Notes under the pieces: generated by a model | Told to the model about the DNA's origin: nothing | The model's database searches: none | What the model saw: the letters and a program-made list of their open reading frames with translations, nothing else | In this document: positions 1 through 5,849 of the stretch, piece by piece | How the letters are laid out: every line of letters begins with the position of its first letter | How positions within the stretch are numbered: position 1 is the first letter of the stretch | Assembly: GCA_947475795.1 (NCBI GenBank) | Contig: CANJOX010000209.1 | Span: forward strand, 1 to 6,035 | Reading direction: 5' to 3' | Length of the DNA stretch: 6,035 nt | Origin: Gemmatimonadota bacterium | Lineage (GTDB): Bacteria > Gemmatimonadota > Gemmatimonadetes > Gemmatimonadales > Gemmatimonadaceae | Position numbers and translations under genes: made by a program

Positions 1-381
1 GTCGATCCGGCTGGACAACGCCGTGATCTGCACGATCGCCGAGTCCCAGTCGGCGCCGGTGTCGAGCGTCGTGCCCAGCATCTCGAGACGCGACGTCAGC
101 TCGAGCGCGTTCATGTCGCGCGTCCCTTCTGCCAACGCCCGCGTGGTGAGCTGCGCCAACCCTTCGTAATCGCGCGGATCACGCGTCGCACCCGCCTCGA
201 CCACGGCCAGGGTGGTCACCACCGGATAGGCCGGCACGGGGGCCACAATCACGCGCAGACCGTTCGCCAGAATGCGCGTCACGAAGTGCGGGAACCGGTA
301 GTCGCTCGGCGTGCCGGCGGCAGGACGCGGCGGCGCGGGAGGAGTCTCGGTCATGGGAGCGGTGGATGGTGAATCAGTCAC
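1..381 (-). CDS. M16 family peptidase, catalytically inactive partner subunit (partial, C-terminus beyond window)
   Basis: Only the first 127 residues are visible; the gene runs off the left edge of the window. After a Pro/Ala-rich leader of about 28 residues, the sequence follows the first M16 beta-alpha domain: a strand with N40-G41-L42-R43-V44 (the usual 'NGLRV'), then a 'VVEAGATRDP' strand, then the helix where active members carry HxxEH. Aligned with its neighbour (G-x-A-H-L-F-E-H), this protein reads G74-L-A-Q77-L-T-T80-R81, so both zinc histidines and the catalytic glutamate are replaced. Known M16B heterodimers and mitochondrial processing peptidase pair an active with a degenerate subunit; I infer the same here. 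The GTG start at 381 is chosen because it overlaps the upstream stop (GTGA) and is preceded by GGAGG at 7-nt spacing. An ATG at codon 10 (354) is a possible alternative. No signal peptide is seen. Confidence 0.85.
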   Translation of the reverse strand, partial: MTDSPSTAPMTETPPAPPRPAAGTPSDYRFPHFVTRILANGLRVIVAPVPAYPVVTTLAVVEAGATRDPRDYEGLAQLTTRALAEGTRDMNALELTSRLEMLGTTLDTGADWDSAIVQITALSSRID

Positions 382-1670
382 GCGACCACCTCCGCCGGCG
401 CCGGCGCATCGGCCGGCACGTACAGCAGCAACGCCCGGTTGTCGGGACCGAGACGCTCGCGCGCGAGCGCCGACACATCGGCGGTGCTCGTGGCGGCATA
501 GCGCGCCACCTGCTCATTGATGAGCGTCGGATCGCCGAAATACGTGGCAAACCGCGACAGCTGGTCGGCCCGTTCAGCGGCCGACTGCATGCTCGTCACA
601 AAGCTCGTTTCGATGAGCGCGCGCGCCCGGGTGACTTCCATGTCGGTCACCCCGTTCACGTGGATGGCATCGAGTTCGGCCAGCACCGCGCGCTCGAGCT
701 CCTCCGGCGTCACGTCCGGATGCGCCGTGGCATCCACGATCAACAGGTCGCTCCCCTTGGCGAGATCGTACGTGAACGCCCCGGCCTGCGACGCGATCCG
801 CTGACGACGCACCAACGACTGTTCCAGTCGGCACCCCGTCCGGAGCCCCAGTACGGCCGACGCCAGCGACGCCGCGTAGTACCCGTCGGTGCCGAAGACG
901 GGAGTCCGACACGCCACGAACAGCCGCGGCAACGCCACGGCATCGGGGACCACCTCGCGACGCGTAGTGCCGAAGGTGGGGGGCAAGGTCATGTCCCGCA
1001 GCGGCGGGCGGGCCGTCCCCCGGGGAATGCCACCATAGTACGACTCGATCAGCCGCATCGTCTCGGCCCGGTCGAAATCACCGGCCACCGTGAGCACCGC
1101 GTTGTCCGGGGTGTAGTACGTCCGGAAGAAGTCCGCCACGTCGTCCAACGACGCGTCGGTGAGATGCTCCATGGACCCGATCAACGAGTGATGGAACGGA
1201 TGCTCCTCCGGGAAGCAGAGCGCCGGGAGACGCTCCCACCACGTACCGTACGGCTGATTGTCGACCGACCAGCGACGCTCGTTCTTCACGACGTCGCGCT
1301 GCGTGTCGAGCTTCTGCTGGGTGAGCCCCGGCAGCATCCGCCCCATGCGATCCGCTTCAAGCCACAAGGCCATCGCGATCTGGTGCGACGGCACGGTTTC
1401 GTAATAATTGGTCCGGTCGAGCCATGTAGACCCGTTCAGGGTACCACCTGCACGCTGCACCAGTTCGAAATGCTCGTTGGCGTCGACATTGGCCGACCCC
1501 TGAAACAGCATATGTTCGAAGAGATGAGCAAAACCGGTGCGATCGAGCCGCTCATTGGCCGATCCCACGTGATACCACAAATTCACCGCAACGATCGGCG
1601 CTGTGTGATCCTCAGAGAGCACCACATGCAGGCCGTTCGGGAGGTGGTAGCTCTCGACTGGAATGCGCAT
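378..1670 (-). CDS. M16 family zinc metallopeptidase, active subunit (pitrilysin/insulinase type)
   Basis: Complete 430-residue protein, a normal length for the two-domain M16B type. The N-terminus reads 'YHLPNGLHVVLSEDH', typical of the first M16 strand. The inverted zinc motif is H49-L-F-E52-H53, with H49 and H53 as ligands and E52 as catalytic base. The distal glutamate ligand is E131 in 'VVKNE', 77 residues after H53, within the family's HxxEH-x(74-77)-E spacing. The C-terminal half (about 190-430) has the second M16 fold, with the 'RALIETSFVTSM' helix and a final strand 'ALLLYVPA'. M16B enzymes cleave peptides inside a clamshell dimer; no signal peptide is present, so action in the cytoplasm is inferred. 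The gene overlaps the next M16 gene by 4 bp (GTGA). An in-frame TGA sits two codons upstream of ATG 1670, so the protein cannot begin earlier. No Shine-Dalgarno precedes that ATG. The exact substrate is unknown. Confidence 0.95.
   Translation of the reverse strand: MRIPVESYHLPNGLHVVLSEDHTAPIVAVNLWYHVGSANERLDRTGFAHLFEHMLFQGSANVDANEHFELVQRAGGTLNGSTWLDRTNYYETVPSHQIAMALWLEADRMGRMLPGLTQQKLDTQRDVVKNERRWSVDNQPYGTWWERLPALCFPEEHPFHHSLIGSMEHLTDASLDDVADFFRTYYTPDNAVLTVAGDFDRAETMRLIESYYGGIPRGTARPPLRDMTLPPTFGTTRREVVPDAVALPRLFVACRTPVFGTDGYYAASLASAVLGLRTGCRLEQSLVRRQRIASQAGAFTYDLAKGSDLLIVDATAHPDVTPEELERAVLAELDAIHVNGVTDMEVTRARALIETSFVTSMQSAAERADQLSRFATYFGDPTLINEQVARYAATSTADVSALARERLGPDNRALLLYVPADAPAPAEVVA
389..393 (-). 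promoter_or_regulatory. Strong Shine-Dalgarno GGAGG for the downstream M16 gene
   Basis: The minus strand reads GGAGG at 393-389, followed by 7 nt and then the GTG at 381. It lies inside the last codons of the upstream M16 gene. It decides for the GTG start over the ATG at 354. It is the best ribosome-binding site in the window and supports coupled translation of the pair. Confidence 0.7.
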
Positions 1671-1810
1671 GGTTCAATATTGGGGGGCTGGTCACAGAAC
1701 TCGGAACCCCATCCGTGCGCATCTTTCCGTTGCGTCGTCATTGTTTCGGTGCCACATCGCGCGTCTTTCGGCATGACCACGGTCGCGCCGGCTTTCCCTC
1801 ACTTCGTCCG
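1671..1810. promoter_or_regulatory. Divergent intergenic region between the M16 operon and the BIg-M8 lipoprotein gene
   Basis: These 140 bp must hold the promoters of both flanking genes. On the minus strand, CAATATTG (1675-1682, a perfect 8-bp palindrome) is the only AT-rich patch. Its core AATATT (1681-1676) matches TATAAT at 4 of 6 positions and ends 5 nt before the ATG at 1670, which would place the transcript start at or near the start codon. No convincing -35 box stands 16-18 nt further upstream. On the plus strand I see no purine-rich ribosome-binding site within 20 nt of ATG 1811 and no clear -35/-10 pair; TTGCGT (1730-1735) and TTGTTT (1741-1746) lack good -10 partners. The promoter assignment is therefore by position, not by motif. 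Confidence 0.4.
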
Positions 1811-3655
1811 ATGACTCTCTCGATCCGACGCGCCGGCCGGCCGGCGCTCCTGCTGCTGACCACGATCAGTGCGTTGGCCGCCTGTGGTAGCGATCCACAG
1901 GTGCCCACCGCGGCGGTGGCAACGGCGAGCACGACCATGGCCGCCACGGTGGCCGCAGCGGTGACCGCCGTGCCGGCGGTCCGGATTACCGACGCCAAAG
2001 GGAAGGGCATCAAGAACGTGCTCGTACGCTGGCGCATTGCGAGCGGCGGCGGCACCGTGCTGAACGACTCCGTGCGCACCACCGCCAGTGGCGAGGCCAG
2101 CGCCGGTAGTTGGACGCTCGGCACCACGGCAGGGCAGCAGACGCTCCAGGCCACGGCAGAGGGGCTCAGCGCCGTCACCTTCACCGCCACCGCGGCGCCC
2201 GGCCCGCTCGCCCGGTTGTCGGCGGTAAGCATCGGCGACCAGCAGGCACCGGTGAACACCGTGGTGCCATCGCTCCCGGCCGTCCGTGCGGAAGACCAAT
2301 ACGGCAACGCCGTCACGGGAGCGTCCGTCACCTTCACCCTCGTGCAGGGGATCGGCACGCTAGACGGGGCGCAGCAGTCCAGTAACACCGAGGGCATAGC
2401 CCGCATCGGCGGCTGGAAACTGGGAACCGCCATCGGCCAACAGATCGTCACGGCCACCGCCACTGGCGTCAATCCGGCCATCTTCAGCGTCAACGCGCTG
2501 GCGGGCCCCCCGGCCAATCTCGTGAAGTTCGTGGGCGACAATCAGGCCGGCGTCGCCAACCTCAACATCACCACACCCCCGGGAGTGCGGGTCACCGACG
2601 CCTTCGGCAACCCGGTCGGCACCGTGCCGGTCACCTTCACACCCGGCGCCAACTCGGGCACCGTGACCGGCGGCACCGTCATCTCCGATCCCGCCACCGG
2701 GACCGCCTTCGTCGGGAGCTGGCAGCTCGGCACCGCCAGCACCCAGACGCTTACCGCATCCAGCAGCGCGATTCCCGGTGCCGCGGTGACGTTCACCTCC
2801 ACCGTCACCACCTCCGCCTTCAACATCGACGTCCGCTTCATTGGCGATGCCTCGCTTCCCGTGCGCACCGCCTTCGCAAATGCCGTCGCCAAATGGCGAC
2901 GGGTCATCGTGGGCAGCACCGGCACCGTCAACGTGAACATCGCGGCCGGCGACTGCGGGCGTTGGGCACCCGCCTTGTCCGGGTCGGTACAGAACGTGGT
3001 GATCTTCGCCCGCATCGACTCCATCGACGGCGCGGGCACCTCGGGCAGCGGCAACATTCTCGGCCAGGCCAGCCCCTGCTACGTGAATGCCAACGCCATC
3101 CCGTTTCTCGGGTTCATGGAATTCGACAGCTACGACGTGGAGCAGCTGGTGGCACGCGGACAGTTCGAAAAAGTCGTACTGCACGAAATCGGACACGTCC
3201 TGGGCATCGGCACCATCTGGAATTTCCGGCGCACCCTGCTCAACACCACGGTGACGGGTGATCCGTATTTCGTGGGGACCGAAGCGCGCACGCAGTTCGC
3301 CGCGATCAACAGCGTCACATATGGCGGCAATCCGGTGCCGGTCGAGAACACCGGTGGCACCGGTACCATCAACTCACACTGGCGCACGTCTGTCATGGGA
3401 CGCGAACTCATGCAGGGCTTCGCCGTCAATGCCGCGCAACCGCTCAGCCGCATCACCGTCGGGTCCCTCAAGGACCTGGGCTACACCGTGAACCTCGCGG
3501 GTGCCGACGTGTTTTCACTGACCGCCGCACTGCGCAGCGGGTTCGGCTTCGACGCCGACGTCGATGCCGGAACGCCATATCGCGATGTGATTCCGGATAT
3601 CGTCATCAAACAGCGCCTGCCCGACGGGACGATCGTCCCCGTGCTGCGGCGCTGA
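1811..3655 (+). CDS. Outer-membrane lipoprotein with three bacterial Ig-like domains and a leishmanolysin-like (M8-type) zinc protease domain
   Basis: The 614-residue protein starts with a lipoprotein signal: R6-R7, a hydrophobic run from about residue 12, and lipobox L22-A-A-C25. Residues after C25 are G-S-D, without Asp at +2, so outer-membrane sorting is inferred. Residues 45-333 form three Ig-like modules (BIg type), each with a G-[SG]-W-x-L-G-T signature (W101, W202, W304). The protease domain follows from about 336 ('FNIDVRFIGD'). It contains H458-E-I-G-H462, then H523-W 61 residues later as the predicted third zinc ligand, and a Met-turn M534 in 'RELMQG', 11 residues after H523. That layout matches leishmanolysin (M8), whose third histidine and Met-turn are also 11 apart. 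C382 and C423 could form a disulfide. A GTG at 1715 opens the same frame but would bury the signal peptide, so ATG 1811 is chosen; it lacks a clear ribosome-binding site. The substrate is unknown. Confidence 0.9.
   Translation: MTLSIRRAGRPALLLLTTISALAACGSDPQVPTAAVATASTTMAATVAAAVTAVPAVRITDAKGKGIKNVLVRWRIASGGGTVLNDSVRTTASGEASAGSWTLGTTAGQQTLQATAEGLSAVTFTATAAPGPLARLSAVSIGDQQAPVNTVVPSLPAVRAEDQYGNAVTGASVTFTLVQGIGTLDGAQQSSNTEGIARIGGWKLGTAIGQQIVTATATGVNPAIFSVNALAGPPANLVKFVGDNQAGVANLNITTPPGVRVTDAFGNPVGTVPVTFTPGANSGTVTGGTVISDPATGTAFVGSWQLGTASTQTLTASSSAIPGAAVTFTSTVTTSAFNIDVRFIGDASLPVRTAFANAVAKWRRVIVGSTGTVNVNIAAGDCGRWAPALSGSVQNVVIFARIDSIDGAGTSGSGNILGQASPCYVNANAIPFLGFMEFDSYDVEQLVARGQFEKVVLHEIGHVLGIGTIWNFRRTLLNTTVTGDPYFVGTEARTQFAAINSVTYGGNPVPVENTGGTGTINSHWRTSVMGRELMQGFAVNAAQPLSRITVGSLKDLGYTVNLAGADVFSLTAALRSGFGFDADVDAGTPYRDVIPDIVIKQRLPDGTIVPVLRR
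1830..1847. repeat. Perfect 18-bp GC palindrome inside the signal-peptide coding region
   Basis: The sequence GCGCCGGCCGGCCGGCGC is identical to its own reverse complement. It covers codons 7-13 of the lipoprotein gene (Arg-Ala-Gly-Arg-Pro-Ala-Leu), beginning 19 nt after the A of ATG 1811. As RNA it could fold into a 7-bp all-GC stem with a 4-nt loop close to the start codon. It may be a by-product of GC-rich Arg/Ala/Gly/Pro codons; any regulatory role is conjecture. Confidence 0.6.
1943..2809 (+). repeat. Three tandem Ig-like (BIg) protein repeats of about 100 residues
   Basis: Within the lipoprotein, three modules align by the pattern 'V-x-A/T-D-x-x-G-x-x-V', then 'V-x-F/W', then 'G-x-W-x-L-G-T', then 'T-x-T-A'. 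The tryptophan codons lie at 2111, 2414 and 2720, giving periods of 101 and 102 residues. Modules two and three each open with a linker of the kind 'GD-x-Q-A' (residues 142-146 and 242-246). The first module lacks this linker and abuts an Ala/Thr/Val-rich spacer after the lipid-anchored cysteine. The repeats have diverged in sequence, so they represent old duplication rather than recent DNA copies. Such domains usually act as spacers or adhesive arms that hold a functional head away from the cell surface. Confidence 0.75.
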
Positions 3656-3676
3656 CCCGGCCAAGGCGTCACCGAC

Positions 3677-3706
3677 CGACCGCGCTCCGGAGCTACCGCG
3701 CGGTCG
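3677..3706. terminator. Candidate bidirectional hairpin between convergent genes
   Basis: CGACCGCGC (3677-3685) pairs perfectly with GCGCGGTCG (3698-3706), giving a 9-bp GC-rich stem around a 12-nt loop. It begins 21 bp after the lipoprotein stop codon and spans the stop codon of the opposing YdcF-type gene, which lies in the loop. A second palindrome, GCTCCGGAGC (3684-3693), overlaps the loop and could compete with this fold. No T-run follows on either strand, so it is not a canonical intrinsic terminator. Confidence 0.35.
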
Positions 3707-4373
3707 ACTCGCGCACAGTCTGGCCGGTTAGCCTGAGCCAGAGGAGCAGGGCGACATCGGTGGGCAGGGCGATCGACTCACGAAGCATGTACTCGACGGC
3801 CACCGCACGGTTGGCCGAGATGGGACTCGTCCGCGTGGGTGACGGCAGTGGATGCAGGCCATGCAGCCGCGCGAGCACCTCGAGCCGCAGCATGTGAAAC
3901 GGATCGCTCACGAGCAGCACACGGGGGCGCACGGACGCCGTGTCACCGCGGCGCCCGCTACGTGACGCCTGCAGCAATTGCGCGGCCCCTTCCATCGAGG
4001 CCAGCGAGGTCCGGCCGGCCGTCTCGAGCAAAATGGCCCGGGTCGGCACCCCGCGCCGCACCAGATACCGGCGACCCGCGGCCGCTTCACTGATCTGGTC
4101 ACCAGGACGTCGCCCACCGGTCAGCACCACGCGATCGGCTCGCGCACCGTTCCATAAGTCCAGCGCATGATCGAGACGGGCCCGGAGCACCGGCGAGGGA
4201 CGCCCCCCGTATTGCGCCGCACCGAGCACCACGATGGCGTTGGCATGACCTGACGCCGACCGACGCGACCAGATGAAAATCAGCGCCACGCACAGCACCC
4301 ACCCCATCAGCAACGTGCCGATGACGCGGGACATGAACGAGGGGCGGCGGCGCCGTTCGGTTGCGCTGTCCAT
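3693..4373 (-). CDS. YdcF/SanA/ElyC-type DUF218 membrane-anchored protein
   Basis: A 226-residue protein with a basic N-terminus (R8-R11), one hydrophobic segment at about 18-35, and a DUF218 domain at about 45-200 that would lie on the periplasmic side. Family landmarks in order are 'IVVLGAAQYGGRPSPVLRARL' reduced to its core V48-V-L-G51 and R64/R66, then V82-V-L-T-G-G87, then S95-E96-A-A in the helix before 'RRGVP', then E117 and the 'T-S-L-x-S-M-E' stretch (122-128), then L153-L-V-S-D-P-F-H160-M161. Length fits SanA-like single-anchor members. E. coli SanA and ElyC affect envelope permeability and peptidoglycan metabolism, but the chemical reaction of the family is not settled. GGAG (4389-4386) lies 12 nt before ATG 4373, slightly far; M14 is an alternative start but has no ribosome-binding site. 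It follows the beta-CASP nuclease gene by 62 bp, so shared transcription is possible but unproven. Confidence 0.85.
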   Translation of the reverse strand: MDSATERRRRPSFMSRVIGTLLMGWVLCVALIFIWSRRSASGHANAIVVLGAAQYGGRPSPVLRARLDHALDLWNGARADRVVLTGGRRPGDQISEAAAGRRYLVRRGVPTRAILLETAGRTSLASMEGAAQLLQASRSGRRGDTASVRPRVLLVSDPFHMLRLEVLARLHGLHPLPSPTRTSPISANRAVAVEYMLRESIALPTDVALLLWLRLTGQTVRESTAR

Positions 4374-4385
4374 GCAGCCAAACTA

Positions 4386-4389
4386 CTCC
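4386..4389 (-). promoter_or_regulatory. Probable Shine-Dalgarno GGAG for the DUF218 gene
   Basis: GGAG on the minus strand lies 12 nt before ATG 4373, within the octamer ATGGAGTA. The same octamer lies before the beta-CASP gene at nearly the same distance. The spacing is longer than the usual 5-9 nt, so this is probably a weak site. Confidence 0.4.
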
Positions 4390-4396
4390 ATCTACC

Positions 4397-4419
4397 GCCC
4401 ACGCGAAGGCGTGCAGGGC
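4397..4419 (-). other. Weak inverted repeat in the 62-bp gap between the beta-CASP and DUF218 genes
   Basis: CACGC (4400-4404) and GCGTG (4409-4413) form a 5-bp stem with a 4-nt loop. GCCC (4397-4400) and GGGC (4416-4419) can add an outer stem across a 3-nt bulge. No T-run follows on the minus strand. It could attenuate transcription or slow RNA decay between the two genes, or be chance in GC-rich DNA. Confidence 0.2.
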
Positions 4420-4435
4420 AGGCCCCGACGCGCGA

Positions 4436-5839
4436 TTACAGCGTGATGACGGTCCCGGGCGCGGGAATGTCCACGGTGAAACGGTCGCCGCGCAGTCGTT
4501 CGGCAAACGCCGTCTGTGCCTCGGATTCGCCGTGTACCAGATACACGTGGGGGTGATCCCGCCCGTCGGCGGCACCGCCGGCGCGTACCGCCGACAACCA
4601 CGCGTGCAGCTCCGTACGATCGGCGTGCGCACTGTATCCGTTCAATACTTCCACCTGCGCCGTCAGCTCGACCTCATCACCAAACACCTTGATGATCGGC
4701 CGCCCTTCCAGAATGCGCCGCCCCAGCGTGTGTTCGGCCATGAAGCCGACAATCAGGATGGTATTGCGCGGATCGTTCGCGCCGTTGCGCAGATGGTGCA
4801 GAATGCGCCCCGACTCCGCCATCCCCGACGCCGCGATGATCACCATCGGCCCATGCATCGAGTTCAGCCCCTTCGACTCGTTCACGTCGCGGGTGAACTT
4901 CACCAGCGGGACGTCGAACAGGTCGGTGGTATGCCGCACCAGATCTTCACTGTGATCGAACACTTCCGGATGCATCGCAAACACCGACGTGGCATCCGTT
5001 GCCAGCGGTGAATCGATGAAGATCGGCACGGCTGGAATCTTTCCGGCGCGGTGCAGCTGATGCAGGTCGTACACCAACTCCTGGGTGCGTCCCACAGCGA
5101 AGGCGGGAATGAGCACACGCCCGCCGCGAGCGGCGGTCTCGCGTACCACACGGCCAAGCTCTTCGCGCGCGCCCTCGACGGACTCATGATCGCGGTTGCC
5201 ATACGTGCTTTCACACAGCACGACATCGGCACCGCCGGTCGGCGGCGATGGATCGCGGATGATCGGCAGATCGCATCGCCCCACGTCACCCGAGAAGATC
5301 ACACGACGCACCGTGTCACCTTCGCGCAGCTCCAGCACAATCGAGGCACTGCCGAGAATGTGCCCCGCTTCCCAATACTGCGCACGAATTCCGTCCGTCA
5401 CGTCAAACCACTTGGCGTACGGCATGCCGATCATCTGCTCCAGCGTGCGCGTTGCATCCTCAATGGAGTACAGCGGCGCCGCATGCGGCCGCCCGTGCCG
5501 GGTGAGAAATTCCGCGTCTTTCTCCTGAATGTGCGCCGAGTCGGCCAGCATGAGCGCACACAGATCGCGCGTGGCCGCGGTCGCCCAGATGGAATTGCGG
5601 TAGCCGTTGGCCACGAGAAACGGCAAACGGCCGGAGTGATCGATGTGCGCGTGGGAGAGGATCACCGCGTCGATCTGATCCACCGGCAGCGGCAGCCGCG
5701 CGTTTTTGGCGTGGCTCTCGCTGCGCTTGCCCTGAAACAGGCCGCAATCGAGCAGCACGGTGCGCGATCCCACCCGCACGATGTGACATGAGCCGGTCAC
5801 CTCCTGCGCGGCACCCGAAAACTCGATCTGCATACTCAT
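4436..5839 (-). CDS. Beta-CASP family metallo-beta-lactamase-fold ribonuclease (CPSF73-like, RMMBL domain)
   Basis: The 467-residue protein has every motif of the RNA-processing beta-CASP nucleases. Metallo-beta-lactamase motif 1 is D31 ('LLDCGLFQG'); motif 2 is H63-A-H65-I-D67-H68; motif 3 is H160 ('EAGH'); motif 4 is D185 ('SGDVG'). The beta-CASP insert (about 205-380) starts with motif A at E210 ('ESTYGNRDH') and includes 'LIPAFAVGRTQE'. The RMMBL tail holds motif B H405 ('GYSAHAD') and motif C H436 ('VHGE'). The closest characterised relatives are the bacterial TTHA0252-type and archaeal/eukaryotic CPSF73-type two-zinc RNases, which cut RNA endo- and/or exonucleolytically in the cytoplasm. 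Starts at 5929 or elsewhere upstream would run through the preceding gene, so ATG 5839 is chosen (ATG 5833, two codons later, is possible). GGAG lies 13 nt upstream. The gap to the ArsR-type stop is 10 bp, implying co-transcription. RNA targets cannot be read from sequence. Confidence 0.95.
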   Translation of the reverse strand: MSMQIEFSGAAQEVTGSCHIVRVGSRTVLLDCGLFQGKRSESHAKNARLPLPVDQIDAVILSHAHIDHSGRLPFLVANGYRNSIWATAATRDLCALMLADSAHIQEKDAEFLTRHGRPHAAPLYSIEDATRTLEQMIGMPYAKWFDVTDGIRAQYWEAGHILGSASIVLELREGDTVRRVIFSGDVGRCDLPIIRDPSPPTGGADVVLCESTYGNRDHESVEGAREELGRVVRETAARGGRVLIPAFAVGRTQELVYDLHQLHRAGKIPAVPIFIDSPLATDATSVFAMHPEVFDHSEDLVRHTTDLFDVPLVKFTRDVNESKGLNSMHGPMVIIAASGMAESGRILHHLRNGANDPRNTILIVGFMAEHTLGRRILEGRPIIKVFGDEVELTAQVEVLNGYSAHADRTELHAWLSAVRAGGAADGRDHPHVYLVHGESEAQTAFAERLRGDRFTVDIPAPGTVITL

Positions 5840-5849
5840 TGTGACTGCG

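Noticed and set aside
1715..1810. N-terminal extension of the lipoprotein from GTG 1715.
   Set aside because: It would add 32 residues including several Arg and His ahead of a clear lipoprotein signal peptide, pushing the lipobox Cys to residue 57, far beyond the usual 15-30.
366..1814. A 482-codon open frame on the plus strand opposite the active M16 gene.
   Set aside because: It is very rich in Arg, His, Gly and Pro with no recognisable domain, and it mirrors an intact M16 gene codon for codon. Long antisense open frames are expected in GC-biased coding DNA.
2360..3196. A 278-codon open frame on the minus strand within the lipoprotein gene.
   Set aside because: Its composition is Gly/Ala/Asp-rich and low in complexity, with no motif. 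The plus-strand frame has a lipobox, repeats and a complete zinc site over the same bases.
3671..3682. Three copies of ACCG in a row.
   Set aside because: Twelve bases of a tetranucleotide are too short to call a meaningful tandem repeat in GC-rich DNA; part of it belongs to the hairpin already listed.
5051..5791. A 246-codon plus-strand frame opposite the beta-CASP gene, and a 216-codon one at 4361-5011.
   Set aside because: Both lie against the beta-CASP gene, which holds all catalytic motifs. Their translations are Arg/His-rich without any family signature.
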